The notes under the pieces: model-generated
What the model saw: only the letters and a program-made list of their open reading frames with translations
Told to the model about the DNA's origin: nothing
The model's database searches: none
In this document: positions 55,334 to 63,895 of the stretch, piece after piece
Numbering within the stretch: position 1 is the first letter of the stretch
Layout: every line of letters begins with the position of its first letter
Position numbers and translations under genes: made by a program
Assembly (NCBI RefSeq): GCF_025639885.1
Contig: NZ_CP106738.1
Coordinates: 62,001-126,000, forward strand
DNA length: 64,000 nucleotides
Source: Roseovarius pelagicus
GTDB lineage: Bacteria > Pseudomonadota > Alphaproteobacteria > Rhodobacterales > Rhodobacteraceae
Direction of reading: 5' to 3'

Positions 55334-57754
55334 ATGAAAACCCATGCACAGGCCGTCGTGATCGGCGGCGGCGTCATCGGATGCTCGATCCTTTACCATT
55401 TGACTAAACAGGGCTGGGCCGACGTTGTCCTGCTGGAACGCAATGAGCTGACCAGTGGCAGTACATGGCATGCGGCGGCCAATATCCACGGGTTGCACGA
55501 CAGCGCCAACATCAGTCGCCTGCAACACTACACGATGAACCTGTATAATTCGCTAGAGCAGGAAACTGGCCAAAGCTGTGGCGTGTTTCAGCCCGGCAGC
55601 CTCTATCTGGCGCAGACCGAAGCGCGCGAACACCAGCTGCGGCTGCAAGCGGCCAAGGCCAAGCTATACGGGATGAATTTTCACGAGATTGACCGTGCGA
55701 AAGCAGAGGAACTGCACCCGCTGGTCAATTTCGACGGCATTCGCTGCATCATGTGGGAGCCGGATGGCGGCAACGTGGACCCGTCTGGCGTGACCAATGC
55801 CTATGCGGCCGGCGCACGGCAGAACGGCGCCGAAATCCATCGCTTTACGCCCGTGACGGGCACTGTGGCGCAACCGGATGGCAGCTGGATCGTCGAGACG
55901 CCCAAGGGCAATATCCAGACCGAATGGGTGATCAATGCTGCGGGGCTGTGGGGGCGTGAAGTGGCGGCATTGGCCGGGATCGAACTGCCATTGCAGCCGA
56001 CCGAACACCAATACTTCGTGACCGAAACCATCGCCGAGATTGCCGGTATGGATCGTCGCCTGCCATCCGTCGCGGACCGCGACGGGGAATATTACCTGCG
56101 CCAAGAGGGTAAGGGTCTGCTGATCGGGGCCTATGAACGGGACATGAAGTTCTGGGCAGAAGATGGCACGCCGCTGGATTTTGCGCATGACCTCTTTGCC
56201 GATGATCTGGACCGGATCGAGCCGAACATGATGCGCGCCATCGACCGCGTTCCGGCCGTGGGTGAGGCGGGGATCAAACGGGTCATCAATGGCCCGATGA
56301 TCTGGTCCCCGGACAGCAACGTGATCCTTGGGCCGGTGCCCGAACTCAAAGGGTATTTCTGCTGTAACGGGATCATACCGGGGTTCAGTCAGTCAGCGGG
56401 CATGGGGCTGATGGTCGCCCAGTGGGTGACAGAGGGCGAGATGAAGTACGACATGTTCGCATGGGACATGGCACGGTTCGGGCATTGGGCGGACAAGGCG
56501 TTTACCAAGGCCAAGGTGCGTGACCAGTATGCGCATCGCTTTGCTATCCACTTTCCCAACGAGGAACGCAGCGCAGGGCGTCCGTGCCGGGTGCGGCCGA
56601 TTTACGAGATGCAAAAGGACATGGGCGCGGTGTTCGGTCTCAACTATGGGTGGGAGCATCCCTTGTGGTTCGCCGATGCGCCGGGTGCAACGGACACCAA
56701 CGGGTTTACCCGGCAGAACTGGTGGGGGCCGGTGGGTGATGAATGCAGGATGCTGCGCGAACGGGCCGGAATAATCGACATCTCGAACTTTGCCAAATAC
56801 CGCTGTGCGGGGCCGGGGGCCGAGGATTGGTTGAACGCCGTTTTCGCCAACCGGATGCCCAAATCTGTCGGCCGGTCCTGCCTGACGCCGCTGATTTCGG
56901 TACGCGGCGGGATTGCAGGAGATTTTACCGTGACGCGCACAGGCGACGCGGAGTTCTGGATCATCGGATCAGGCATGGCAGAGCGGTATCACAAACGGTT
57001 CCTCCACATGGTGCCGCTGCCCGATGGCACAGTGTTCGAGAGCCATACCGAGGCAATGTGCGGTTTCAACGTGGCCGGTCCACAGGCGCGTAACATGCTG
57101 CAACACATGACGAATACATCACTGTCGACGCAGGATTTCCCGTTCATGCGGTCGAAGATGATCGAACTGGCGGGCGTGGAGTGCCTTGCGCTGCGGGTCA
57201 GCTTTACCGGTGATCTGGGATGGGAACTGCATTGCAAAACCCAAGATCAGGCGCAGCTATACGCGGCGCTGATTGCCGCCGGAAAGGAGATCGGTGCAGG
57301 GCCTGTCGGCGGGCGCGCATTGATGAGCTTGCGGGTCGAAAAAGGGTACGGGTCGTGGAGCCGGGAATACAGCCCCGAATACTGGCCCCAAGAGGTCGGG
57401 CTGGCGGGGTTGTGCAAGATGGACAAGGAGTTTTTGCACAAGCCCGCGCTGGCCAAGGTCATGGACAATGCCCCGCGCGAAACGCTGGTGTTGTTGCATG
57501 TGAACGAGGATGACACCGCAGCATCGAACGCCGATGCGACGGGCGGCGAGCCGATTTTCAAGGATGGCAAGGGGATCGGGCGGGTCACGTCGGGGACCTA
57601 CGGCTATACCGTGGGGATGAGTCTGGCGCTGGGATATGTGAAGGGTGCGGTGCCGGGCGATACCGTCGAGGTGATGATCCTCGGGCGACCACACCGGGCG
57701 GTGATCCTTGCAGAACCGCCGTTCGACCCAAAAGGCGAGAAGTTGCGGGCGTGA
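55334..57754 (+). CDS. dimethylglycine/sarcosine dehydrogenase-like FAD-GcvT fusion, copy 2
   Basis: An 806-aa paralog of the enzyme at 50.1-52.6 kb, with the same FAD domain (VVIGGGVIGCSILYHLTKQGWADVVLLERNELTSGSTWHAAANIHG) and C-terminal GcvT-like domain (LRVSFTGDLGWELHCKTQDQAQLY, GRALMSLRVEKGYGSWSREYSPEYWPQEVGLAGLCKMD). The two differ enough to be ancient duplicates with different substrates. The tight neighbourhood with the MttB-like and methionine genes fits betaine/methylamine catabolism. Its promoter lies in the ~139-base gap after the lysine-rich gene. Confidence 0.9.
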   Translation: MKTHAQAVVIGGGVIGCSILYHLTKQGWADVVLLERNELTSGSTWHAAANIHGLHDSANISRLQHYTMNLYNSLEQETGQSCGVFQPGSLYLAQTEAREHQLRLQAAKAKLYGMNFHEIDRAKAEELHPLVNFDGIRCIMWEPDGGNVDPSGVTNAYAAGARQNGAEIHRFTPVTGTVAQPDGSWIVETPKGNIQTEWVINAAGLWGREVAALAGIELPLQPTEHQYFVTETIAEIAGMDRRLPSVADRDGEYYLRQEGKGLLIGAYERDMKFWAEDGTPLDFAHDLFADDLDRIEPNMMRAIDRVPAVGEAGIKRVINGPMIWSPDSNVILGPVPELKGYFCCNGIIPGFSQSAGMGLMVAQWVTEGEMKYDMFAWDMARFGHWADKAFTKAKVRDQYAHRFAIHFPNEERSAGRPCRVRPIYEMQKDMGAVFGLNYGWEHPLWFADAPGATDTNGFTRQNWWGPVGDECRMLRERAGIIDISNFAKYRCAGPGAEDWLNAVFANRMPKSVGRSCLTPLISVRGGIAGDFTVTRTGDAEFWIIGSGMAERYHKRFLHMVPLPDGTVFESHTEAMCGFNVAGPQARNMLQHMTNTSLSTQDFPFMRSKMIELAGVECLALRVSFTGDLGWELHCKTQDQAQLYAALIAAGKEIGAGPVGGRALMSLRVEKGYGSWSREYSPEYWPQEVGLAGLCKMDKEFLHKPALAKVMDNAPRETLVLLHVNEDDTAASNADATGGEPIFKDGKGIGRVTSGTYGYTVGMSLALGYVKGAVPGDTVEVMILGRPHRAVILAEPPFDPKGEKLRA

Positions 57755-57857
57755 TAGCGGGCGGTGCCGTGATCATGTAAAACGCGGCAATGGTTCAAGG
57801 CATGACCCGTAAGCTGCTGAATTCTCGCATCGCAGCAGTGTGAGGTCGAGGCCGTTT

Positions 57858-57880
57858 CGGTATGGTTTTGCACCATACCG
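57858..57880. other. hairpin-forming inverted repeat downstream of the second FAD-GcvT gene
   Basis: CGGTATGG pairs perfectly with CCATACCG around TTTTGCA. Nine bases further lies a second dyad, TGTTAT-CCG-ATAACA (57889-57903), 81 bases upstream of the next gene's start. The first may be a transcript end, the second an operator. Confidence 0.45.
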
Positions 57881-57983
57881 GACGCCATTGTTATCCGATA
57901 ACATCCGGGGGACATTGTCTGTCCGATCCTGCAGCACGTAGAATTGCAGGTATCTCATCGGAACAACCGGAGGACTGCTTACC

Positions 57984-59204
57984 ATGAGGCTGACATCTGT
58001 AGGGCGTGTGCGAAAAAGCGCAGGAAATATGATTGGCGGGGTGGGCATCCTACTGGCGGCAGTGCTGGGCGCACCACAGGCCGAGGCGCGCGAAATCTAC
58101 TTTAAATGCGCACCGGGTGACACCAGCCCCGAGATCGGGCGACTGGTGGTCGAGATCCCCGAGGTCGGGCTTGACGCAAGATTTGCAGAACCGCGCGAAG
58201 GCGCCTACGAGATGGCATTTTTCGGTGATCTGCATCTGCGCGATCAGGACCCGAACCGGCCGCGCTGGCTCGGACGTCCGCGCTGTCGTCAGAGCTTTGA
58301 CTGGCAAGAGACCTGGGCAGAGCCACGCCGCTTCTATCGCACGCCCGTCGGGGCGATGTCACAACACCGGGCGGGCATTCGTATCGTGATCGATAACGTC
58401 CCCCGCGATGTGTTGGTACAGTTTCGGCTGGGTGGTTCTGAACAGGACCGCTCGGGGCAGGATTTCATCGGCTTTGCGCCCGGAGAAACTGGCGGGCGGT
58501 TAGAGTTACAAGTCGCGCCGCGTGACCGACATGCACGTGTGATCGCGGGCGGGGCGGCACGACAGACGCTAAGGTTTGGGCAAAGCGGTCGCGTCTATGG
58601 CGGTCGTCGGCACGGGGCAGGCTACAACGGTGCCGCCGACGTTGTCTTGCGCTACCAGAATGTGCGCCGAAACCCGGCTTACTCGGGGTATCCGCCGGTG
58701 GTCGAACCAGAACCCGTACACAACCCCGCGCTGAAACGGGGATGCCGGAAATACGCGCGCGAGGCCGTGGGCCTGTTTGAAGAGGCGCAGGCGTTGGGCT
58801 GTGGGTTGCACGGGCGCGAATGGTCCGGTGACGCAGGCGGGCATTTTGATTGGTGCATGCAGGTCGGCAATCTCGATGCGGCGCGAACGCGTAACGCGGG
58901 ACGGCGCGGCGCGATTAAGGCATGCCGCGGACAGGCGGGCGGCGGAAGCACCGGACATGCGGCAGGCTCAACCATACCGGACGAGGCCACCTGCCAAAGC
59001 TATGCCGTGACGGCGGCGGATAGTGCAAGAAAGGCGGCCAGCTTTGAGTGTGGGTTCAGCGGGGATCGCTGGGCGACGGATACACAAACGCATTATCGCT
59101 GGTGCATGGGGGCGGCGAGGCTGGACGATTTGCAGGCCGAACGTGTCGCGCGCGGTGAGAAACTGCATATCTGTATGCTGGACCAGCAGAGCGGCGGCAA
59201 ATAG
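57984..59204 (+). CDS. secreted protein with two Cys-Trp-type repeat modules
   Basis: A 406-aa exported protein. The start at ATG 57984 is supported by GGAGGA 9 bases upstream. The N-terminus is a signal peptide (IGGVGILLAAVLGAPQAEA). A middle region (~35-240) is strand-rich with few Cys. The C-terminal part holds two copies of a four-Cys module: Cys-xxxA...CG-x(L/F)-x-G-x-W...H-x-x-WCM...Cys, the first at ~253-320, the second at ~338-400. No named family recognised. The repeats are described in findings. Confidence 0.78.
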   Translation: MRLTSVGRVRKSAGNMIGGVGILLAAVLGAPQAEAREIYFKCAPGDTSPEIGRLVVEIPEVGLDARFAEPREGAYEMAFFGDLHLRDQDPNRPRWLGRPRCRQSFDWQETWAEPRRFYRTPVGAMSQHRAGIRIVIDNVPRDVLVQFRLGGSEQDRSGQDFIGFAPGETGGRLELQVAPRDRHARVIAGGAARQTLRFGQSGRVYGGRRHGAGYNGAADVVLRYQNVRRNPAYSGYPPVVEPEPVHNPALKRGCRKYAREAVGLFEEAQALGCGLHGREWSGDAGGHFDWCMQVGNLDAARTRNAGRRGAIKACRGQAGGGSTGHAAGSTIPDEATCQSYAVTAADSARKAASFECGFSGDRWATDTQTHYRWCMGAARLDDLQAERVARGEKLHICMLDQQSGGK

Positions 59205-59226
59205 CGCGCCTGCGGCGCCGGTGGGC

Positions 59227-60535
59227 CTAAAGCTCGCTGATCTTCAACTTGGTGATCCGGTTGTCCTTGCGCGCGGTGACCTCGAAACGGAAACCGTGAA
59301 AATTGAACACTTGGTTCACCTTGGGGATCATCTGCGCCTCGTGGATCACAAGGCCCGCAACTGTGTTGGCCGCGTCGTCGGGCAGAGACCAGTCGGTGGC
59401 GCGGTTCAGGTCGCGGATGGTCATAGCACCATCAACGATAAACTGGTTGTCGTCGCCCTTTCTCAAGGAATGTTCGGCCTCTGGGTCGAACTCATCGGTG
59501 ATTTCGCCGACGATTTCCTCTAAGATGTCCTCCAGCGTGATCAGGCCTTGCAGGGTGCCATATTCATCCACCACTAGCGCGAAATGCGTGCGCATGCGCA
59601 GGAACTGGCGCATCTGGTCATCGAGTGTCGTGGTTTCGGGTACGAAATAGGGTTTCATCGCGACGCTGGAGATATCGAAATTGCGCAACGCTGACGGCGC
59701 ACCGTTGCGCCCCAGAACCAGTTTGTGCATGGCGCGCAACAGATCCTTGGCATGTACCACGCCGATGATGTTATCGGGGTCGCCCTTGAACACGGGCAGA
59801 CGGGTATGCGGGCTTTGCAGGCATTGATCCAGAATCGCCTGCGGCTCTGAACTGCTGTCGATCATCTCGATCTGGCTGCGGTGAAGCATGATTTCCTCGA
59901 CCGCGCGTTCGCCCAGATCAAGCGCACCCAGAATGCGGTCACGGTCCTCTTTTTCGACCACGCCTTCGGACTGGCCCAGATAAAGCGCACCGGCGATTTC
60001 CTCGCGCACGGCGAGGATATGGCTGTCGGGATCGGTTTTGACGCCAAAGAGGCTAAGGATGCCACGTACGAGAAAGCGGACCGCGGCGACCACCGGGGAA
60101 AACACGCGAATGACCAGCATGATCACGGGCGAGACGCGGCTGGCAGCCACCTCGGCATTGGTGATTGCATAGGTTTTCGGCAGCACTTCGGCAAAGATCA
60201 GAACCAGCAGCGTCATCACCAGCGTGGCCAGTGCCACGCCGGATCTCGCCGAATAGCCGCGTGAAGAGCGCCGTGGCGAGCGACGCAGCAAGGATGTTGA
60301 CCAGATTGTTGCCTAACAGGACCGAGCCAATCAGGCGTTCGTTGTCTTCTGTGATGTCCAGCGCACGTTGGGCACCTGTATCGCCCTTCTCGGCACGCGC
60401 GCGCAGCTTGCCCCGCGAGGCCGCGGTCAGGGCGGTTTCGCTGCCGGAGAAGAAGCCGGAGAGGACCAGCAGCGCCAGAATTGCGCCGGTGGTAAGCCAG
60501 AAAGCCGCGTCGAGCGTCGCGCCGGTGGGGTCCAT
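59227..60535 (-). pseudogene. CorC/HlyC-type CNNM-CBS membrane protein, interrupted by a +1 frameshift
   Basis: The N-terminal CNNM-type transmembrane domain (LLVLSGFFSGSETALTAASRGKLRARAEKGDTGAQRALDI) reads from 60535. The frame is lost near 60245. The +1 frame continues as LATLVMTLLVLIFAEVLPKTYAITN, then two CBS domains and a C-terminal CorC_HlyC domain (DGAMTIRDLNRATDWSLPDDAANTVAGLVIHEAQMIP) to 59227. One base removed at GATCTC (plus strand) restores a 435-aa protein. Members are implicated in Mg/Co efflux and heavy-metal tolerance. The break may not be genuine; see findings. Confidence 0.85.
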
Positions 60536-60618
60536 TGGGTCCTTCGAAGATCGTTTGTCAAAAACTGGTTATGGGGGCAGGTGGCGCGGTGTTCAAGGGT
60601 TGGAAAGCGTAGCGCCGA

Positions 60619-61554
60619 CTAATCTGACCCCTTTGCCAGCGGGTGGTGCTCCAGAACCAGTGCCTTGAGCCGTTCCTCCAGCACATGCGTGTAAATCTCG
60701 GTTGTGGCGACATCGGCATGACCCAGAAGCGTCTGAATCGCACGCAAGTCCGCTCCGTTGGCCAACAGATGCGTGGCAAAGGCATGGCGCAGGGTATGAG
60801 GGGTCACGCGCGCCGGGCTGACGCCGCCCGCAACGGCGAGCTCTTTGATAAGGCCGTAAAACCGATGGCGCGTGAGATGGCCAAGTTTGCCCGCCGAAGC
60901 AAAAAGATATGGCGAGGGGCTTGCCCCTTTGGCGCGGGCCGCGTCGGCGCGGTCGTCATGATCCTTCAACCACGCCGCCAGTGCAACGCGTGCGGGGGAT
61001 GACAGGGGGACCATGCGTTCCTTGCCGCCTTTGCCGCGAATAAGCAGCATACGCGGATCGCCGCGTGCCGCTGTGACCGGGAGCGAGACGAGTTCGGTGA
61101 CACGCATACCAGTGGCATAGAGCAGTTCCATCAGACACGTGTTGCGCAAACGGTCGCGCGCGTTGCGTCCGTGGCTGCGTGCAGCGTCCAGCAGGCGATC
61201 GACCTCTTCCTCGGTCAGGGTTTTCGGCAGACGTTGGTCGCGCCCCGGTCCCTTCAGGCGGATGGCCGGATTATCTGCGCGCAACCGGTCCTCGAACGCA
61301 AAGCGGTAGAGCTGTTTGATCGCCGAAAGGCGGCGGGCACGGGTGGATTTCGCCAGCCCCTGAGCCTCGCAATGAATCAGGTAGTTTTCGACGTCCAACT
61401 GGCTGGCATTGGCAACGTTGTGCCCGGCGCGGCTCAGCCATTCCTGAAAATCGCCCAAATCACGTGCATAGGCCATGAGCGTATTCTCTGTCGCGCCCTG
61501 TTCGGCGGCTTGTGCCTCCAGAAAGGCGGAGATCCATGTGGTGCCGTCACTCAT
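60619..61554 (-). CDS. xerD: tyrosine recombinase XerD
   Basis: Resolves chromosome dimers at dif with XerC. The 311-aa product has the catalytic set: Arg151 (YATGMRVTEL), Lys175-178 (GKGGKERMVPL), His253/Arg256 (PHTLRHAFATHLL), His279 and Tyr288 (GHADVATTEIYTHV). The N-terminal SAM-like domain (AFLEAQAAEQGATENTLMAYARDLGDFQEWL) is intact. It overlaps the next upstream gene's stop by 4 bases. Chromosomal location and housekeeping neighbours argue against an integrative element. XerC versus XerD is by resemblance only. Confidence 0.9.
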   Translation of the reverse strand: MSDGTTWISAFLEAQAAEQGATENTLMAYARDLGDFQEWLSRAGHNVANASQLDVENYLIHCEAQGLAKSTRARRLSAIKQLYRFAFEDRLRADNPAIRLKGPGRDQRLPKTLTEEEVDRLLDAARSHGRNARDRLRNTCLMELLYATGMRVTELVSLPVTAARGDPRMLLIRGKGGKERMVPLSSPARVALAAWLKDHDDRADAARAKGASPSPYLFASAGKLGHLTRHRFYGLIKELAVAGGVSPARVTPHTLRHAFATHLLANGADLRAIQTLLGHADVATTEIYTHVLEERLKALVLEHHPLAKGSD

Positions 61555-63110
61555 TCGCGGCGATCCAGAATAAGGATTTGCAGGGCTGTGCGCCGCGCAG
61601 TGTCCTCTAGCCCGACAGCGCGCAGGGTGGCGAGAGCGGCCGTGATATCGACCAGATCGCCAGACGCCTGATCGGCCTGATTGGCAGCCGACAGGATCGC
61701 CTCGCCCAGTTTGCCGTCCGCCAGCAATTGCGCGTGTTCAAGTGCAGGAGAAATGGGAGTGGCAAATGCGTCGGCAATGGCGCGCTCTGGTCCGCTGCTG
61801 GCCAGTGTTGCATCGGGTGCGCCGCGCGCGACAGAGGCAAGGAAAAGGGCGCTGCGCGACGCCCCGGCGCGATTGGCGATCTCTTCGTAATCTGATGTCA
61901 GCAACAGGATGCGAAAGGCCAGCGTCGCGGCGTGTGGCGGCAGGTCGAGCCGCGCCAATCGAGCCGAGAAAAGTCTGGCGAACGGGATTTCAAGGTGTTC
62001 GGCGCGCATCAGCCGCCACACCGGAGGCAGGGTACGGGTGACGGCGGCTACGTCGCGGGCTTCCAAAGCCGCCTCGAATTTTTGCACGGCTGACACACGT
62101 TCCCAGACACCACCCGATGCCGCAGGGCGCTGATCGGTATAAAGGCCCAGCAGCCGGTTTTCCGACAGTGCACCGGTGCGAACCAGCCGCTCGGCGGCTT
62201 CCAGTTCGGGCTTCCATCCCGAGGTGTTGCGTAGATCGGCAGTGGCGAAGGCCAAAGGCAGATTGCGTGTGGGCAGCGGTGTGCCGACCGCTTCGTATAG
62301 CCGAAAGAGCAACGGCGAAGGTTGCGCGACCGGTGCGAGAGAGATCGCTGTTTCAGCCATTTCAGGGTCAAGGAACTGCGCCAGAAGCTGGGCTTCTGTC
62401 GGGGGCAGAACATCCAACGCCTGTGCCGTGTCGTACAGCAGAAAGGCGGTTTGCCAGTCGCCGGTCAGGGCGGTGCAATAGATTTGGGCCGCGTATCCGG
62501 GGTGCAGGCCGGGGGTGTCGCGTAACGCGGTGCAGGCTTCCACTTCGTCCCCGCTGAGCAGGGTTAAATCGAACCAGGCGGGAAAGAGCAGCGGTGTCGT
62601 CGGTCCCGCGCGTTCCAGCAGGGCCTGCGCAGGGTCGACCGCACCGAACCGGATTAGCGCATCAACGCGAGCCTTTAGAAATGCGCCTTTGGCCCCTTGG
62701 GGCGGCTCGGCCTCGGCCAGAAGCAGGGTATAATATAGGGCCTGTATCGCGGGCAGTGGTTCGGCCGCCACATCGCGCCACAGGGGCAGGATGTCAGAGG
62801 CGGCGCTGGCTGACCAGAGTGTATCGGGCAGCCCGGTGACGGATGGCGGCAGCAGGCCGACGGCCTCGTGCCCAGCCTCTTCGAGCGGCATGACGGTGAC
62901 ATCGGGGATGGTCACGCCGGTGCTGACGGGCGGCTCGTTCTGCACTGGCTGACGAGGTGCGGCCAACGGTGGCGCACCGGGATCATTCAGCCAGTCGATG
63001 GCCGACAATGGTTGTTGGGCACCTGCCATGCCGCAAGACATGCAAGCAAACAGAGCGGCACCGAGAAATGTATCAGCCTGTCTCAAGGATGATTTCCTGC
63101 CGAATCTCAT
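61551..63110 (-). CDS. secreted hypothetical protein with helical-repeat character
   Basis: A 519-aa exported protein. With the start at ATG 63110, the N-terminus is a signal peptide (FLGAALFACMSCGMAGAQ, Cys at 25 and 27). The mature part is Ala/Leu-rich and appears to be all-helical, possibly with TPR-like repeats, but I see no motif that proves a family. The ATG overlaps the upstream 49-codon gene by 38 bases, and its stop overlaps the xerD start by 4, so the three genes form a coupled operon. An envelope role is plausible. Confidence 0.75.
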   Translation of the reverse strand: MRFGRKSSLRQADTFLGAALFACMSCGMAGAQQPLSAIDWLNDPGAPPLAAPRQPVQNEPPVSTGVTIPDVTVMPLEEAGHEAVGLLPPSVTGLPDTLWSASAASDILPLWRDVAAEPLPAIQALYYTLLLAEAEPPQGAKGAFLKARVDALIRFGAVDPAQALLERAGPTTPLLFPAWFDLTLLSGDEVEACTALRDTPGLHPGYAAQIYCTALTGDWQTAFLLYDTAQALDVLPPTEAQLLAQFLDPEMAETAISLAPVAQPSPLLFRLYEAVGTPLPTRNLPLAFATADLRNTSGWKPELEAAERLVRTGALSENRLLGLYTDQRPAASGGVWERVSAVQKFEAALEARDVAAVTRTLPPVWRLMRAEHLEIPFARLFSARLARLDLPPHAATLAFRILLLTSDYEEIANRAGASRSALFLASVARGAPDATLASSGPERAIADAFATPISPALEHAQLLADGKLGEAILSAANQADQASGDLVDITAALATLRAVGLEDTARRTALQILILDRRE

Positions 63111-63222
63111 TGACGGGCGGAGAGAAGTCAGCGCCGAAAAACGGCCCGAGATATGCATAGCCAACCAGCCCTATGAAAGCGAGGATAGCCAAATAGAACA
63201 ACCACTTGACGATTTTCAGCAC
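63073..63222 (-). CDS. 49-aa single-helix membrane protein
   Basis: A short gene from a GTG start (63222). The product is MLKIVKWLFYLAILAFIGLVG, one strong membrane helix (~5-27), followed by AYLGPFFGADFSPPVNEIRQ. AGGCAGG lies ~7 bases upstream. The stop at 63073 overlaps the start of the following exported-protein gene, indicating an operon. The composition is that of a genuine small membrane protein, and the reading frame is otherwise unexplained. Confidence 0.68.
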   Translation of the reverse strand: MLKIVKWLFYLAILAFIGLVGYAYLGPFFGADFSPPVNEIRQEIILETG

Positions 63223-63334
63223 GATGAGCCTGCCTGATTAGTTATTGCTTTTGTCCAACTTATAACTGGCCTTTTCAACAAGATCACGTCATTGGTTCAC
63301 CTCAAATGCGATTTGGGCGGGGGAGTGCCGAGGC

Positions 63335-63895
63335 GTGAGTGAAGCCAAGGCGTGGAAACTGAAGAAAACCGTTGTTCTGGTGGGTATGATGGGCGCGGGC
63401 AAGACCGCTGTGGGCAAGGCTCTGGCGGTGCGGCTTGGGGCACAGTTCCTTGATTCCGATGCAGAGATCGAAGCCGCCGCCAACATGACCATTGCAGAAA
63501 TTTTTCAACGTGACGGCGAGGCGTTTTTTCGCGATCGCGAGACAGAGGTCATCGACCGGCTGATGGAGACGCAATGCTGCGTCCTGTCCACAGGGGGCGG
63601 TGCATTTTTGTCCGAGCGCAATCGCGCGCTGATCTCGCAAAAGGGCGTATCGGTCTGGCTCAACGCCGAGTTGAAGCTGCTGTGGGGGCGGGTTCGGCAC
63701 AAGGACACGCGGCCACTGTTGCGCACTGATAACCCCTACCAGACGCTACGCGCGCTCTATGACGCCCGCGTGCCGATCTATGCGCAGGCTGATCTGGCCG
63801 TGATGGCGCGGCCAGAATATTCGATTGATCAAATGACGGATCAGGTGATGGATGCGCTGGTTCAACGTCCGGACGTGGTGGAGGCAAATACATGA
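63335..63895 (+). CDS. aroK: shikimate kinase
   Basis: Phosphorylates shikimate at the 3-OH in the chorismate pathway. The 186-aa product has the P-loop LVGMMGAGKTAVGKALA (Walker A GMMGAGKT), the shikimate-binding DSDAEIEAAANMTIAEIF and FRDRETEVI, the GGGAFLSERN motif and the lid region RPLL. The start is GTG 63335. It overlaps aroB by 4 bases (ATGA), the common aroK-aroB arrangement. Confidence 0.96.
   Translation: MSEAKAWKLKKTVVLVGMMGAGKTAVGKALAVRLGAQFLDSDAEIEAAANMTIAEIFQRDGEAFFRDRETEVIDRLMETQCCVLSTGGGAFLSERNRALISQKGVSVWLNAELKLLWGRVRHKDTRPLLRTDNPYQTLRALYDARVPIYAQADLAVMARPEYSIDQMTDQVMDALVQRPDVVEANT

Noticed and set aside
60619..61554. XerD-like recombinase as the integrase of a mobile element
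   Set aside because: Its neighbours are housekeeping genes (aroK/aroB, CorC-type) and there are no attachment-site repeats or cargo; it fits the chromosomal dimer-resolution enzyme.
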